Program-made: the position numbers and the translations under genes | Notes under the pieces: generated by a model | Seen by the model: only the letters and a program-made list of their open reading frames with translations | Database searches by the model: none | Told to the model about the DNA's origin: nothing | Source of the DNA: Lithodes maja | Lineage: Eukaryota; Arthropoda; Malacostraca; Decapoda; Lithodidae | Length of the DNA stretch: 64,000 bases | Assembly: GCA_037953745.1 (NCBI GenBank) | Contig: JBAKBP010001392.1 | Span: forward strand, 124,001-188,000 | Direction: 5' to 3' | Part shown: in pieces, positions 20,532 through 32,542 of the stretch | How positions within the stretch are numbered: position 1 is the stretch's first letter | How the letters are laid out: each line of letters starts with the position of its first letter

Positions 20532-23500
20532 TAAAATGCCCCAGAACGAGAAGCCCACCACAGAAGCCACGAACGAACACCACACCGAAACACCCAAAGG
20601 AAAGGTCCACAGAACGAAAGGACCAGCTGACCGAGCCAGCCATTTCAGACAGGCCCAAGCCCGCAGGGCTAAGCAGCTCCAGGCCGCACCCATTTACCTT
20701 TTCTAAACTGACCATTTTCCACACCTCACGTACACTACCCCCCTCGTGTCCTACACTCCTAACTACAAAGATGATGAACAGGAATATACATTCATATTAA
20801 AAACACCCATGCCCTGTCCCGACGTTGAGCCAATGCCAACACATCAAACAGCCATAATTATATCTATGTATGTTCTTACATCCGAGAAGTAGATGTTATA
20901 TATCTTAGAAGTTAAAACACCCACGCTTGTCCCTAGACCTCGTATATCATTTCCCATGACGAGTATAGATATATGTAACCTGTGCTCAGTCGCCCCTTGC
21001 ATTGTTCCTCTAGTAACTAAGTCTATAATATTAACTGCCACCAGCATTGATACGACATAGCGGCACTGTCCTTGTGTCGTATTGTGCCAAGTACAGATCA
21101 ACCAGGTTTCATCACCTTATTAGGACGACGACTATAATGTCATCGTTCATCGATGTATGCAATCCTTAGTTTAAGTATTAATATTAACATTCCCTAACAT
21201 CTTGTCTTGCCAGACTAAGCTTCTGAAGACCCATCGCCCCATAAATCTATGTATTCAATCCTTAGGTTAAGTATTTTTATCCGCCATTGTGTTCACCTTT
21301 TTCCATTTACTTTTCCACAATTGTCATACGTCTTCCCCTTGCCTCCTTCGTATCCACAGTCCACACTACGCCAATTTACTTCGTGTCATACACCTCTTAC
21401 CCCAACCAGAGATTGTATAAGATAACCTGGTTACCAGTATCTGTCATAAGTACCCCGAAACAATAACTAAGTACCCCTACGAACTGCCGCTGTTGTTGGT
21501 ATATTTATATTTAATAGAAAACGCAGTTCCCAGGGCCAACTAATAGTATCCATAACCCCTCGGACTGATCACATAACTCTATCTTTTCCAGACTCATATA
21601 CCACCCCATAGTTGCATTCCCCGGTAGCATTTGGCTAACGTATTCTACTGCCTTTTCAAACTTCCATATCAACTGCAGCCTAATGCCACCCCCACGCCCA
21701 GAGACCTTAGGGTCAAATTCCCCTATAGCCCCCCTGCACTCCCCCCCCTCTCATTATAAGACCCCGCACTTCTCTACTCTTGTCCGACCTAGCCTCTCTC
21801 TCATACCTCTTGAAGATCCTTGAAATGTCCGTTGCTAATGCTCTCCAACCTTTTATATATATACTCCTATCCAGCCTACCTTCACTTAGTAGGCCAGAAC
21901 AACATTAGAACTTTACTAGCCCCTTGCATGCCATCTATTCTCTTACAACCCATTCACAACCCTGCACCCAATGGTCGTCGGTGCGAGGCTAGCCGCCTCG
22001 CCAGTAACTAACTTCTATTGCCATACTTCCAGATAAATGTGGCAGAGTTAGCAACCCAGTCTCCACCACATCCAGCAAACCCTACAATTAACAACCAGCC
22101 GAGTAAAACCAGCTAGCTAAGGCACCTTCGGTTTTGGTATTAAGGACACCCACATCTGTCTCATACACAGAGGGTTATTACGAACACTGGTGATATGGCA
22201 AGCCCCTAGCCACAGCCGCCGGACGACTATCACAGAGAGAGGGCGCCCAGCTCCCCCTTTTTGCCCACCCGATGAGGGAGACCCCCACCCCCGCGGAGGT
22301 ATACCTGGCCCCTGTTTTGACTTCCGAGTCATTGCCAGGTAGCACAGGAATTCTTCCTATCAATGAACTAACCATGCATGACTAACACCTTTACTAACCT
22401 CTATTAACTCACAATAAACCATTTACCTTTCTTGCATGCTCTGATCACTAAATTAGCACCTCAGCTATACCATAGAATGAAGATTGAACAATCTAAGAGA
22501 GACGCTCCTATCACAGCTGTCCCCATCCTCCTCGCAAAGTAGATCCAGTCTCTCTCCCCTAAATACTTCCAGTATAGCCAAAATAGTACCTCTTACTAAG
22601 GCTCAGTTATATGAAAATATAAAGGCTTCCTATAGCCATGTGCCACAACAGTAAATACCATCTTACCTAGTCCCCATATCTATTGAGAGCTCAAATAAGT
22701 CCATAAGACTCGAGATCCCTACTGTCTACAGGGTCCAGAACCGAGCCTATAAATCTAGCTCCAACCCCCAGTCAAATCAGTTGAAAGCTAGACACCAACC
22801 AGGGGTCACTACCCTGCAGTTAACTTCTAGCTCTGCCCTTGTGTTGTTCCGGAGTGAGATTCCAGAGCCGGCAGACTCCGTGGCAGATTTGGATAGAAGG
22901 ACCTGCCCACGTATTTGAGAACTTCACACATATGGGCCCCCTGGACGGCCGCGGAACCAGTCGTTAGCCCCCAACATCATGGACGCAAGATAACCAGGAC
23001 CAGACCCATCAGATACTACCCAAGATTCCCTTTAGCAGTACTACATATTACTGTGCTGTTTAGAGATTCACTAATTAATATTTCTACGAAGTGGCTATCT
23101 CTTTGCCCCAGTATAATTCATATAACCATTCAATTAGGAAGTGCTAAGCGTATCAGTGTTCATTATTTAACAGGCGATACTAACTCTCGTAATCAACCAT
23201 ATGCCCAGATATTATTACCTAGAAGGAAACCCTAGTGATATCTGAAGGTTCGCCCACTGATTTGCGTTCTATGTATTTCTGAGACAAGAATATAAAACTT
23301 AGATCAGTACCCCCTGAGGTTACTAGAATTCCCGTGCTCTAAAATACGCGTGTCTAATCTAGTCTGTGAACTACGACTTGTGCACCAGAGCTACCAGTAA
23401 GAAATCTAACAGTGAATATGATTCTATAAGTAACATTGATGGTCTTCGGTATATAAACCTGTTAAATTAAAGCCAGTGATCAGAAGATTAATACCTGAAC

Positions 23501-23744
23501 GTTGGAAGTGGGAGACTAGGCTCCATCCAGATCCACTTATGCTAGTGTTGTTCGATTCTATTATATTGTCTTACACAAGTATTCTGCAGTGGTATATCAA
23601 TAAACGTGATCGTGTAACTTGCTACCATGTGTTTCTTTGTGTTCTCTATTCCTCATATCTTGTATTGTGCATGCAGCCTTATATACCCAGTCAATTAGAA
23701 CTCACATTACCCAAGTTAAACCTGTAGAAAAACAGGGCATAACA
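20532..23744 (+). repeat. 5' LTR of element 1
   Basis: 3213 bp, starting TAAAATGCCCC and ending GGGCATAACA, so not a canonical TG...CA end pair. Both limits are fixed by the TSD and by comparison with three other LTR copies. An AATAAA with a following GT-rich stretch lies at 23599-23604, and TATATAAA at 23450-23457. Against the element 2 LTRs it keeps an extra segment of about 107 bp (about 21165-21270), bounded by a short repeat (CAATCCTTAG.TTAAGTATT), and lacks about 85 bp near 22910 that carry TATATAAG in element 2. Confidence 0.93.
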
Positions 23745-23762
23745 TTGGCGGCAGCAGTGGTT
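23745..23762 (+). promoter_or_regulatory. Candidate primer binding site, element 1
   Basis: TTGGCGGCAGCAGTGGTT follows the LTR end directly, with the TGG expected to pair with a tRNA CCA end one base in. The same site, with one base changed, follows the 5' LTR of element 2 (43123), while different DNA follows the two 3' LTRs. The matching tRNA was not identified. Confidence 0.6.
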
Positions 23763-23814
23763 CTTGATTCGGATAAAAGGTTGCATTACACTGCAAGTTT
23801 GGAACAGTAGAAGC

Positions 23815-24188
23815 ATGGCAACATCGCGAAATTGGCAGCCACTCACACACATTCCCAAGTATGATGTAAACACGTATGATATCACCACTTACTTAGACAT
23901 AATAAAGCCAGTGTACGATGTGGTACTTCATAATGACCGCGAAAAAATCGCCGTTGCAATTTTGCATATTATACAGTTGGGAGAAGCCGTTTCCCAACTT
24001 GTTGATCAGCCTACCTTTAAAGAATTTATTCGCCAAACTGTGACACAGAATACGCCAGAGTTTACCTGGAACCAGTTTCGATCCTTCGTGATCCGGACCT
24101 TAGATCCACTTTTGGGTTCCCCCGTCGCCCCCAAAATAATAAAAGTCGACGAGATCAAGTATGAAGGGGATATAAATGTGACCCTCAT
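23815..24188 (+). pseudogene. gag of element 1, N-terminal part (split by DIRS)
   Basis: Structural protein of the LTR element. ATG 23815 opens a protein homologous to the element 2 gag (shared layout: conserved Asp/Tyr-rich start, TWNQFRSFVI matching TWNEFRTIVI, KYEGD matching KFEGD). It runs to 24188, where the DIRS element begins. Translation past this point reads into the DIRS terminus and stops at 24214-24216. The frame is open again beyond 32852, where the gag homology continues without a gap relative to the element 2 protein. Confidence 0.85.
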
Positions 24189-24235
24189 TATAGGTTTGAC
24201 TCCTGTAAGGAGATAAAGAAAACCTAATATTTAGT

Positions 24236-24538
24236 AGTGGCCCCGTAATCATTGACGAACATGCCTATTACATAAGGCATCCTCTTCAAACACTAATCCG
24301 CCGTAGTTTGAATCTACCGCGCAGAGCATTTAAAAACTGAGGAGCCTTCATCATGAGCGCACGCGACCTCACTCATGGCTTCAGTCATTATGAATTGGGT
24401 TCTCACTACGAAAAAACTTCGTAAAAAATAAAAACAAAAAGAAAATAAGAATAACTATCTAATAAGCTTTCCATCATATCGTGGATGTACTTGTGTGGAT
24501 CTCTGACCAGACGCTGATTCAGGCGTCATTCCTCCTTC
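24236..24538 (+). repeat. DIRS left inverted terminal repeat
   Basis: About 300 bp whose reverse complement recurs at 32543-32845 with very few differences (for example CCCGTAATCA against CCCTCCATCA near the tip). The left end has about 47 further bases (24189-24235) not in the right repeat. Such unequal ends are known for DIRS1. Confidence 0.9.
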
Positions 24539-24610
24539 ACTGACATATCAAGTAAACCAAGATCCTTAATACATCAACGAATGGGAAGGGGACGGTCGAG
24601 AGGGCCCCAG

Positions 24611-24718
24611 TCGTCAATGATTACGGGGCCACTACTAAATATTAGGTTTTCTTTATCTCCTTACAGGAGTCAAACCTATAATTTATTAGTGGCCCCTCCA
24701 TCATTGACGAACATGCCT
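24611..24718. repeat. DIRS internal complementary region (circle junction)
   Basis: 24611-24680 is the reverse complement of the left terminus (24189-24258). 24681-24718 is the reverse complement of the right terminus (about 32815-32852). The two abut at 24680/24681, reproducing the junction of a circular intermediate. In the DIRS model this region templates completion of the ends. Confidence 0.92.
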
Positions 24719-25279
24719 GATTTCTAAGACTGGAGGGGGACATTCGTAATCATATCATAACTCTAGAAAAGTAGATAATAAAAACAACCACATAGTATTC
24801 TTACTCTTGAAAATATATTTAATCATTGGCGTAGGCCGAAAAAATACAAGAAAAAGGGGTTCAGGCAGGTGCGTGCTTCAAAGAAGCCTGCCTGACAAAA
24901 AATGGGTAACCCTAAAGATTCTGAACACAGATCTGTAGTTACAAAGGCACCCCACTCAACGAGTGGTGACAAAAATAACAAGTTATAAGCTTATATGTGC
25001 ACATCATAAACCCCAACATAATCGTGGAGATAAATTGCAAAGGATCTCCACTGATTCTAAAATTAAATTGCTTTCGCAGCTAAAACTACTATAACAACCC
25101 CGTTGTTTTGTACTAACATTGTACTAGCACAATTTCTCTCTGAGAAATTTTATATCACATTAACCTTACATTGTATCACAGTTCTCATACTCCGGCGGGG
25201 TCTAGGGTGTCCTATGTCAACTGACTGCACCCCCCCCCCCCCCCTTTGTGAAAATAAACAAAAGTGACTGTAGGGCCAC
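24719..25279. other. DIRS 3' non-coding region
   Basis: It lies between the recombinase stop and the internal complementary region. A 17-base C run is at about 25230-25246 and several AAT-rich stretches are present. No gene recognised. Confidence 0.6.
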
Positions 25280-26260
25280 CTAGACCCTCTGCCTTAAAGC
25301 TATACATGGTAAGGAAGGTTTGTCTAGAGCAACTGACAAGTATCTAGACAAAAACGTATGATTAGACGCCCACAATTGAGTGGACGCGATATCTTCCACT
25401 GAAAAGTTTTTCAGGAAACGTAAAGAGGCTGCCCATTTGCGTAAATCGTGGGCCCTACCCACCACGCCGGGATTACTCTCTTTAATGACTTCTACCAGAA
25501 GAGATGCTAATCGCCGTTTAAGTAAGCGTTTACCCGTACTTGCTACCCATAAAGCACCTTGGGGGTTTAGAGGAGCTACTCTCAAATATTTGGTTAGAGC
25601 TTGCACTGGACATAGATTATGATGCACCTTTCCCCTTTTTAATACTGGCACCGTGAACTCTGAAAACACGTGTGCACTGTGCTCATTCTTGGCTACAAAA
25701 CCTGGGGAAGGCGCAATGTAAATACATTCGTTAAGTCTACCAAACCTAAGGCAATTGGGTGTGTTGCTCATCGCCGCCAGCTCAGACACTCTGTTCCCGG
25801 TGGCCAAAGCCATAAGGAAAACCGCCTTTTTTAAGAGTAAAGCAAAGTCTGCAGTATTTTGGTACAGACGAGAGTGAAGTAAAGACAAATCTTTGTCGAG
25901 AGACCAAGTAGGCATGAGCTGACGGGGAGGTGGGCGAAGTTTAAAACAAGCTCTCATAAAACCTGTTTCCTCCGCCACCAGTATGGAAAGACCTGTAAGG
26001 TCTAAAAAGGGCACTCTAATTGCAGTTAAGTGATTTTTTAATGTTACCACCGATAAATGTTTCTGTTCAAACAGATAATTCAAGTAATTGAAAACTAAAG
26101 CCACTGACGGCACATTCTGTTCCGTTCTGACAATCCAGGAAGTAAAGGCTTGCCAATGTGAGTGATACTGACGTTTCGTAGACTGAGTATATTGATTGAT
26201 TAATTTATTAGTCACATCTCTACCGTATGGTGCCAGCCACTTGGCCTCCTGAATGTCCAT
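25280..26260 (-). CDS. DIRS tyrosine recombinase
   Basis: Integrates the circular cDNA in place of a DDE integrase. From Met at 26260 the product is 326 residues, normal for a DIRS recombinase. Catalytic set: Arg157 in ATGNRVSEL, His271 and Arg274 in HDLRKWA, Trp297/His301, and Tyr307 in LSRYL. The N-terminal part (about 20-95) looks like the helical core-binding domain. The open frame continues upstream without a stop to 28087, overlapping the whole RT gene in another phase. I prefer the Met at 26260 because recombinase homology begins just after it and overlap with RT is then only 49 bases. No breaks in the domain. Confidence 0.87.
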   Translation of the reverse strand: MDIQEAKWLAPYGRDVTNKLINQYTQSTKRQYHSHWQAFTSWIVRTEQNVPSVALVFNYLNYLFEQKHLSVVTLKNHLTAIRVPFLDLTGLSILVAEETGFMRACFKLRPPPRQLMPTWSLDKDLSLLHSRLYQNTADFALLLKKAVFLMALATGNRVSELAAMSNTPNCLRFGRLNECIYIAPSPGFVAKNEHSAHVFSEFTVPVLKRGKVHHNLCPVQALTKYLRVAPLNPQGALWVASTGKRLLKRRLASLLVEVIKESNPGVVGRAHDLRKWAASLRFLKNFSVEDIASTQLWASNHTFLSRYLSVALDKPSLPCIALRQRV

Positions 26261-28023
26261 AATGCAAAAGTCAGCGAGGTCGCTAGGTTGCCAATCGTGT
26301 CTAAGTGGAAATACCCGACCGGGAGCGATACCGGGTCCGGGCACCACGTTTTCAATTGCTGGTACCACAACTGCGCCGGCCACAGGGGCGCGATTAGCGA
26401 GACTAAGCCTCGATAATCTCGTAGTTTGTTCACTACGTGGCACATTAGTGATGCATCTGGCGGCGGAAACAGATAGATGGAACTCCATCTGTTCCAGTCT
26501 GTCACTAGGGCGTCTGGCCCCCCTGCCGGCGTTATCGCCCGGCGGGTGAAGTATAGAGGGAGTTTGTGAGTCTCCTCGGACGCAAAAAGATCCACTTGTG
26601 GATGGGAGAGCTCTGCAATCATTAGGTTGAAAATGGGTTGCTTGAGCTCCCATTCTACTGTCGTGCTCTGTCTCCGGGACAGAGCGTCTGCCCAGACGTT
26701 CGCTACGCCTGGGAGATAAGATGCGTGAAGGTAAATTTCTAGTCTGTTGGCTAGAGTAAAAATCTCTTCCGACACGTTTAGCAACCTCCTTGACCTCGTT
26801 GATCCTTGCTTCTGAATACAGTGAACCGCATTCAGATTGTCCATTCTGAAGGCCACCGACTTGCCCCGTAATGCCGGGCCGTGAGCCTGAAGGAAATACA
26901 AGGGGACTAGTAATTCTTTGACATTGATGTGAGAGATTTCTAAGTGGGACCAAAGCCCCTGACCCTGGTGCCCCTGATTTGATTGAAATCCCCAACCTAT
27001 TGTGCCTGACGCATCCGTGTCTATCCATACCGTTGGTGGAGGAGAAATCCATGACATTATTGAGTACAACGTTTCCCTCTTTGCCCAGACCGCTAGCAAG
27101 GTGTGGATTAATTTCGGGATGGGCCATAATTTTCCCGCCGGTAAGAGCGGGAAATATTTGTTGCCTTCCAATATTAATCGTTTTACTTTCAACCGGCCCA
27201 ACTTGACAGTTAGTTGAATCCAGTTGCGAGAGCCGACCAGAGACTCCCAGACCCTTCGCGTCATAGTCAGACTGTGAAGAAACATGAACAGTTTCCTGCG
27301 AAACCTGTTGCGATTGTCCACACTCTGACTCAGAGTGAGAGCGGCCGTGTCCCAGACCAGCCCTATCCACTGAATTACTCGTGAGGGAACAAGGTTTGAC
27401 TTTAGCAGATTTACCTTGAAGCCTAGAGTTTTGACATGATTTAAAATGATATTGACATGTTTTATGCATAAATGTTGTGTCTCTGCCACCACCAGCCAGT
27501 CGTCCAGATACCACAACACTCTGATCCCCTGTTTTAACAATGGCATCAGGGCTTGCCGGACTAATTTCGTGAATAATCGAGGTGCTAGGTTCAAACCGAA
27601 CGGCATCCTTTGAAAAACAAAATTTTGGTGCCTGATCCGTAAGGCCAAAAACCTTTGAAATCTTTTGTTGACCGATACGTGCCAATAGGCGTCTGTCAGG
27701 TCTAGTGAACACATCCAACCTCCCGGCGGAAGTGTTAGCCTGATTTGGTGTACTGTTAACATTCTGAAAGATTCGTTGTGAATGTGAAGGTTCAGGTAAG
27801 ACAGGTCTACGACCGGCCTCATCTGAACACTGTCCCTTTTGGGAACCAAAAATAGTTTGGACGTGAATACAGGGTAATTTGGGGGGACCGGGATGATGAC
27901 ATTCTTGGCAATCATTTCCTGGACCAGTGACTCCACCTCTAAAGAAACAAAATTCGCCGTTGTCGGCTGACGTAAGCGAGGTCGCCGGAGCCACTGCCAA
28001 GTGATGCCTTTGCGAGCCACCAT
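26212..28023 (-). CDS. DIRS reverse transcriptase-RNase H
   Basis: 603 residues. RT motifs in order: FLVPKRDSVQMRPVVDLSYL (58-77), SLDLTDAYWHV (106-116), FQRMPFGLNLAPRLF (137-151), and the catalytic YLDD (172-175). RNase H follows with DTDASG (335-340), Glu370 in NVKELL, Asp395 in RMDNLNA and ADALSR (445-450). The last 150 residues may include the start of the domain often annotated as a methyltransferase in this group, but I cannot confirm it. The frame is intact and ends inside the start of the recombinase gene. Start choice (28023) is uncertain; earlier Mets in this phase were not seen. Confidence 0.88.
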   Translation of the reverse strand: MVARKGITWQWLRRPRLRQPTTANFVSLEVESLVQEMIAKNVIIPVPPNYPVFTSKLFLVPKRDSVQMRPVVDLSYLNLHIHNESFRMLTVHQIRLTLPPGGWMCSLDLTDAYWHVSVNKRFQRFLALRIRHQNFVFQRMPFGLNLAPRLFTKLVRQALMPLLKQGIRVLWYLDDWLVVAETQHLCIKHVNIILNHVKTLGFKVNLLKSNLVPSRVIQWIGLVWDTAALTLSQSVDNRNRFRRKLFMFLHSLTMTRRVWESLVGSRNWIQLTVKLGRLKVKRLILEGNKYFPLLPAGKLWPIPKLIHTLLAVWAKRETLYSIMSWISPPPTVWIDTDASGTIGWGFQSNQGHQGQGLWSHLEISHINVKELLVPLYFLQAHGPALRGKSVAFRMDNLNAVHCIQKQGSTRSRRLLNVSEEIFTLANRLEIYLHASYLPGVANVWADALSRRQSTTVEWELKQPIFNLMIAELSHPQVDLFASEETHKLPLYFTRRAITPAGGPDALVTDWNRWSSIYLFPPPDASLMCHVVNKLRDYRGLVSLIAPLWPAQLWYQQLKTWCPDPVSLPVGYFHLDTIGNLATSLTFALWTFRRPSGWHHTVEM

Positions 28024-28154
28024 CCGTGCCCAAGTGTTTCATGGCCATGCCTGGTGACACGTTCGGAACGACCCAGTTAGCAGACAAGGGTTCGCCGGCT
28101 GTACTACCCTCGGGTCCTCCGGCCTTAAAGTTGGCACCGGGAGTGAGAGAGACT

Positions 28155-30769
28155 TTAGTTTTTTGATGGTGGGGTTGGTGGTGCTGGACTCTTTGCCGGC
28201 TGGCTGGTGTTGGCCGACGACTGGCCCTGGCCTGGCTTATGCTGGCCGCGTCCTCTCTGACCTGAAAACCTACCCTGTCTATGCCTGTACTGACCTTTGG
28301 GGGAGTGGGAAGACTTAGGCGGAAGAAAGGGTTTAGATCCCCCTAGCTGAGCTTTAGTAGTTGGCCTGGGTTTGGGAAAGGTAAATGTAGGTTTCTTAGA
28401 AGGGGTGGGACTGTGCTTAAAAGCCTGTGCCATATTGAACACCGTTCGCCACACTTCAGGGGACATTAGAGAGGGAGTAAGCACTGGTGACATGACCACC
28501 TGATTCGCAATGCGATCAGGTAGCTTGCGAACTAAAGACATTCTGAGATCTTGTCTTGCTCGTACCGCCTCAAGCAAGGCGGTGCGTATGTCACCCAAGG
28601 ATTGGATTGACGACTGGAGGAGCAGTCGCCGGGACAATTCAACCGATCTTCTGGCATCCACATCTGCGATTGCCTGAGTGGACCGTAGTAAAGACTTAGC
28701 TACCTGTTGAGACACTATGTATTGGGAGAACAGGCGAAAAGCTTTCCCCCTGAGCCTAAATTCTCTGTCTAGGTGAGTAGGGGTAGGGGTAGTGAAAGGG
28801 TCTTTTAGCTCACAAAGATTAATTTTAGGGGCAGCTAGGAAAGAAAACAAAGCTGACGGGACTCCGCCTGCAGACCCTACAGGCATGGAGAACCACGAAT
28901 GAGTATCTTGAGGGATCTGGTGGGAAGATTTCGAAGTAAATGTGGTTGCAAAGTTTTGAGCCTCTATTTCCCAATCTACCCAAGGTCCTGGACCCAACTG
29001 CCCCACCTTCAAAACTGGATTAGCTGCTTCGTCTGTGACGGTCTGTAAATCAAGTTCAGGAGTGAGAGCTGACAGAGTCTTAATATCATTAAACCCATCC
29101 AGCTTAGACCAGTCTGAAAATAGTTTTGAAGCTGAGGCAGGGGGTAAAGCTGGCTTAGTAGCATACACAAAATAGTCCTGGTGATAATAACTAGGTATAG
29201 CCTTGATGTTTACGTCTAGTACATTTCCCAAATTATCCAAGGCCCTTAATTTCTTTGATTTATTGCCTTGGATGACCCACTCACTCGGTACTGGGAGCTC
29301 CCCTGACAAGGTAGGTTGGGCTAGCTCTGGTTTATTGGGGGTCAAAAGGACCCAAGACTCGTCTGGTCCATAAAGCAAGGGCATGGCTACCTTTCTGACA
29401 GGTGCCTTGTCTAGAGGGGGTGGATTAACATCCGTGATGACCCTGACATTGGAAGTTGTCAATGCCGCCGTAGCAGGCTTGGTAGCTACTGATGTTGACA
29501 GAGTGGGGGGGTTAGGGATCTTAGATAAAACAATCGAAGTCATCAGAGGCCGTACCGTAGAACTTGTCGTGGGAGCCCCCAAGTCGATCGTGGGGGCCTC
29601 CTGTTGTTGGCCAAAAAATCTAGATAAAGCCTGAGTAAGCAGCCCATTAATTTCTTGTGCAGTAACAAATTGATTTGAAGATGAACTTACAGGTGAATCA
29701 TTAATATCCTGCGCGGCGTCTAAGCCTGAGCCTGACTCTTGCCCTTCCATTTCCGAAATTATTGAAACCTCGTCTTTCTCTTCCTGAGAAGATCCCTCCG
29801 AAGCCGGGGTACCTTGCTGCCAAGACAAGTCAGGAATAGAGGATGGGATCGCCGCATCCCTGTGGACATCAGCTACTGTGTGACTCGTTTGAGTCGGACG
29901 TGGGTGGTCGGACCCTGGCTGAGCAAACCGCCAAACACCGAGGCCCTGGCCTACACTCTCTTGAGAGTCTGACACATTATCCCGAACTGAACCCCCCGAA
30001 CTTTCCAATTCCAGGGTCAAAATATTTATGGGTAAATCCTCTTTAAGGACAGGCACCGCACTGGACCCTTGAGACCCAACACAAACTCTGTCTGGGGTAG
30101 AGGTACGATGAGAGGCACTAGAAACTGGTGAATGTAGGGAGGACTTTCTTTTATGTGAATCCTTTTTGGAGGATTTATGGCTACGGTGTGACCGTGAACT
30201 AATCTTTGATTTCGAGGAATCATCGCCGTGACCACTGGTGGAACTTTCCGTCCTACTCTTCTTACTCGCCGGTGAAGAGGCAAGACTAGATGACTGTCGT
30301 CTGAGAGGTGACCTAGACCGAGATCTCGCCCGAGATGATGAGGCGGATGCCGGGGGTGTAGGCTCTCGTGGACGTTTGGGTGTAGCCGCAGAAGATACAG
30401 AACCCTGACCAGTCTCCGCCGGCTTATGACTCGTGACTCTAGAGGAACGTTTTTAGGGGGAGGGTGTTCAAATAACAATTTATCCCAAAGAGGGACGTTA
30501 TCACATTGAAGTGATTTATGTGCAACAATCGTAGTGTAGGCTGACATCTGTTGCCTTACTTCTCGTAACGCTACTGCTGCAGTCTTATCATTATCGCAAA
30601 GGACTTTTAAAGCTAATTGGGAGCAAAAAGAACAATTACGCATAACCCAGAGACCCCTTGAACGGTCTAGACATTTAACACACCTTATGCAAAGGGTATG
30701 CGCAAAAATAGGGATACCGGCACAAGCAGGGGTAGTGCATAAAGCAAAGACTGGGGCCACGGTAGCCAT
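28155..30769 (-). pseudogene. DIRS ORF1 (gag-like), one frame break
   Basis: Probable structural protein. From Met 30769 a Cys-rich head of about 105 codons appears (CTTPAC, CIRCVKC, NCSFC). Near 30451 coding moves to another phase and runs as an SR-rich stretch and a long Pro/Ser/Thr-rich body to the stop at 28155, with a Gly/Arg/Gln-rich C-terminus. The break lies at an A5 run (minus-strand CCTAAAAACG). Either one A was lost, or a ribosome slips -1 at AAA AAC. About 870 codons in all. It has no recognisable CCHC knuckle, as in many DIRS ORF1 proteins. Confidence 0.75.
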
Positions 30770-32542
30770 GACAGAGACTGGTGGGGAAAACTACCGCCGG
30801 GTCTGTATTGGTCCGCCGGAGCCCAGCTCTGGAAAAAAAGAAAATTTCCAGGAATTAATGCTCATAAGGTTAATCCAACATGTTCGCACACAAGTGTTAA
30901 TAGCCCACCGGATAACGAGATGTGATGACACAACGATCACAGCTCGCTACGCGGCGGGGTTTCAGAATATCTAAACAAATCTTTTGAAGAAAGTGAAGAA
31001 TACCCTCTGACATAATATCGGTCCAGCATGGCGATTATAGTCTTTCTGGTGGTGACTGTCTCAAGATTCAATATTGGAACAAAAACAACCCCCCATAAAG
31101 ACGCCGGCCCTTGAAATATTTTTTGTATAATAACACAGGGCAGGCTGACACGAGATCTGATTTCTAACGAATTGTCACAAAAAGATCGCCGTAAGATTGA
31201 AGGCGGCGATACCTAAATGTATCACTGAATTAAGTAGTTAAATCGAAATTGAATTTGTAAATTCCTTATTTCCTCCAACTAGGAGCACCCGCCGGGTGTG
31301 AAAAAACGATATTAACCCCAAATGAACCTTCAATTGCCGTAAAAATAAAGGCGGCGATACATACAGTATTGCTTAAAAAATGGAATGGTTAATTTACTGA
31401 ATGACTTAATTGATTATCCCACCCTTCCAAGGTACACCCGCCGGGTGAGATGTCAAAACGTTAACCCCATAAGTTCCTGTCCCCACTTCTTTGTAAAAGA
31501 TCGCCTGGGAGGAAAGCCCTTAACAACAGCTAGGTTTTTCATGTGGTTTTGTAAAACCTGGTAGAAAAACTACATAACGTATGTTCGCAAGAACAAAGTT
31601 TTATAGATGGGAACAGCCAGTCCGCCGGGAATCAAAGGGGGCCTGAAACCAGGTACCAACAGAGACGCAGTCCTGGAGAGCCACAGACACCTCATCGCCG
31701 GGGACACAAACCTGTGTTTAAAACCACGTGTGGCCCAACACGGATCTCGGCCGGGTTTTATCATGGTGAAACCGAGAAAAAACCCGCCGGAAGGACACCC
31801 ACCCCGATCAGACACCATCTGAACGTACACTGTACACGAAGGAAGCCACGCACGACTAACCTAAGTTCACACAATAATCCGTGGAATTAGCCAATACACA
31901 ACTAAACCAGGAAACAAACATAGTCCGAGGAATTAGCCAATACACAACTAAAACCCGGATACACATGACACAGTAGGGCATATTTATACATAATAAACAA
32001 TAACACTTGTACATGTGGCAAAACTACGAGCGGCTGGCTAGGCCTAAGTAGACGGAATAGGAAAAGTTGAAATATACACAAAACACTGGGAATATCACAA
32101 CAGGAACCACCGCCAACACACCACTGTAGAAAAACTTCCGACAAAGGGAAGACTGACTCGGGACCCAGAAAAAACTTCACTAAGTGAAGAAAATAACACA
32201 GGGAACGTCAGAAGCAAAGCTTACCTCATCAGAAAGATAAAAGGCAGCAATAATTAACGCGTAATGAAAGCCGCCTGCATCACAAGCTAACTAAACTGTG
32301 AAAAAGTTCACATGTCCACAACAGGACCACGAGGGTACATCCGAAATAGACGCCCCAAACACACGACTCCAAATACACTGCACTGCGGGCAACCAGCCCA
32401 GGACACTCCTGCTACGCATATCCTAACCTTACTCGATACATCCCGGAGTAAACAAATGAGAAAAAACTCACTAGGGACGCAACAAATGCGGAACCAGCGG
32501 AGCGTGGGGAGACACGTCCGGGCAGGCTGAGCGCAGAGCAGA
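30770..32542. other. DIRS 5' leader region
   Basis: Non-coding between ORF1 and the right inverted repeat. It contains a diverged tandem pair of period about 149 bp (about 31180-31330 and 31330-31480), each with GGCGGCGATAC and ACCCGCCGGGTG. The latter palindrome is at 31287-31298 and 31436-31447. Confidence 0.6.

Noticed and set aside
22117..22375. Short frames repeated in all four LTRs (for example the 71- and 65-codon minus-strand frames)
   Set aside because: Their conservation follows from the LTR copies being nearly identical; no domain and no sign of coding constraint.
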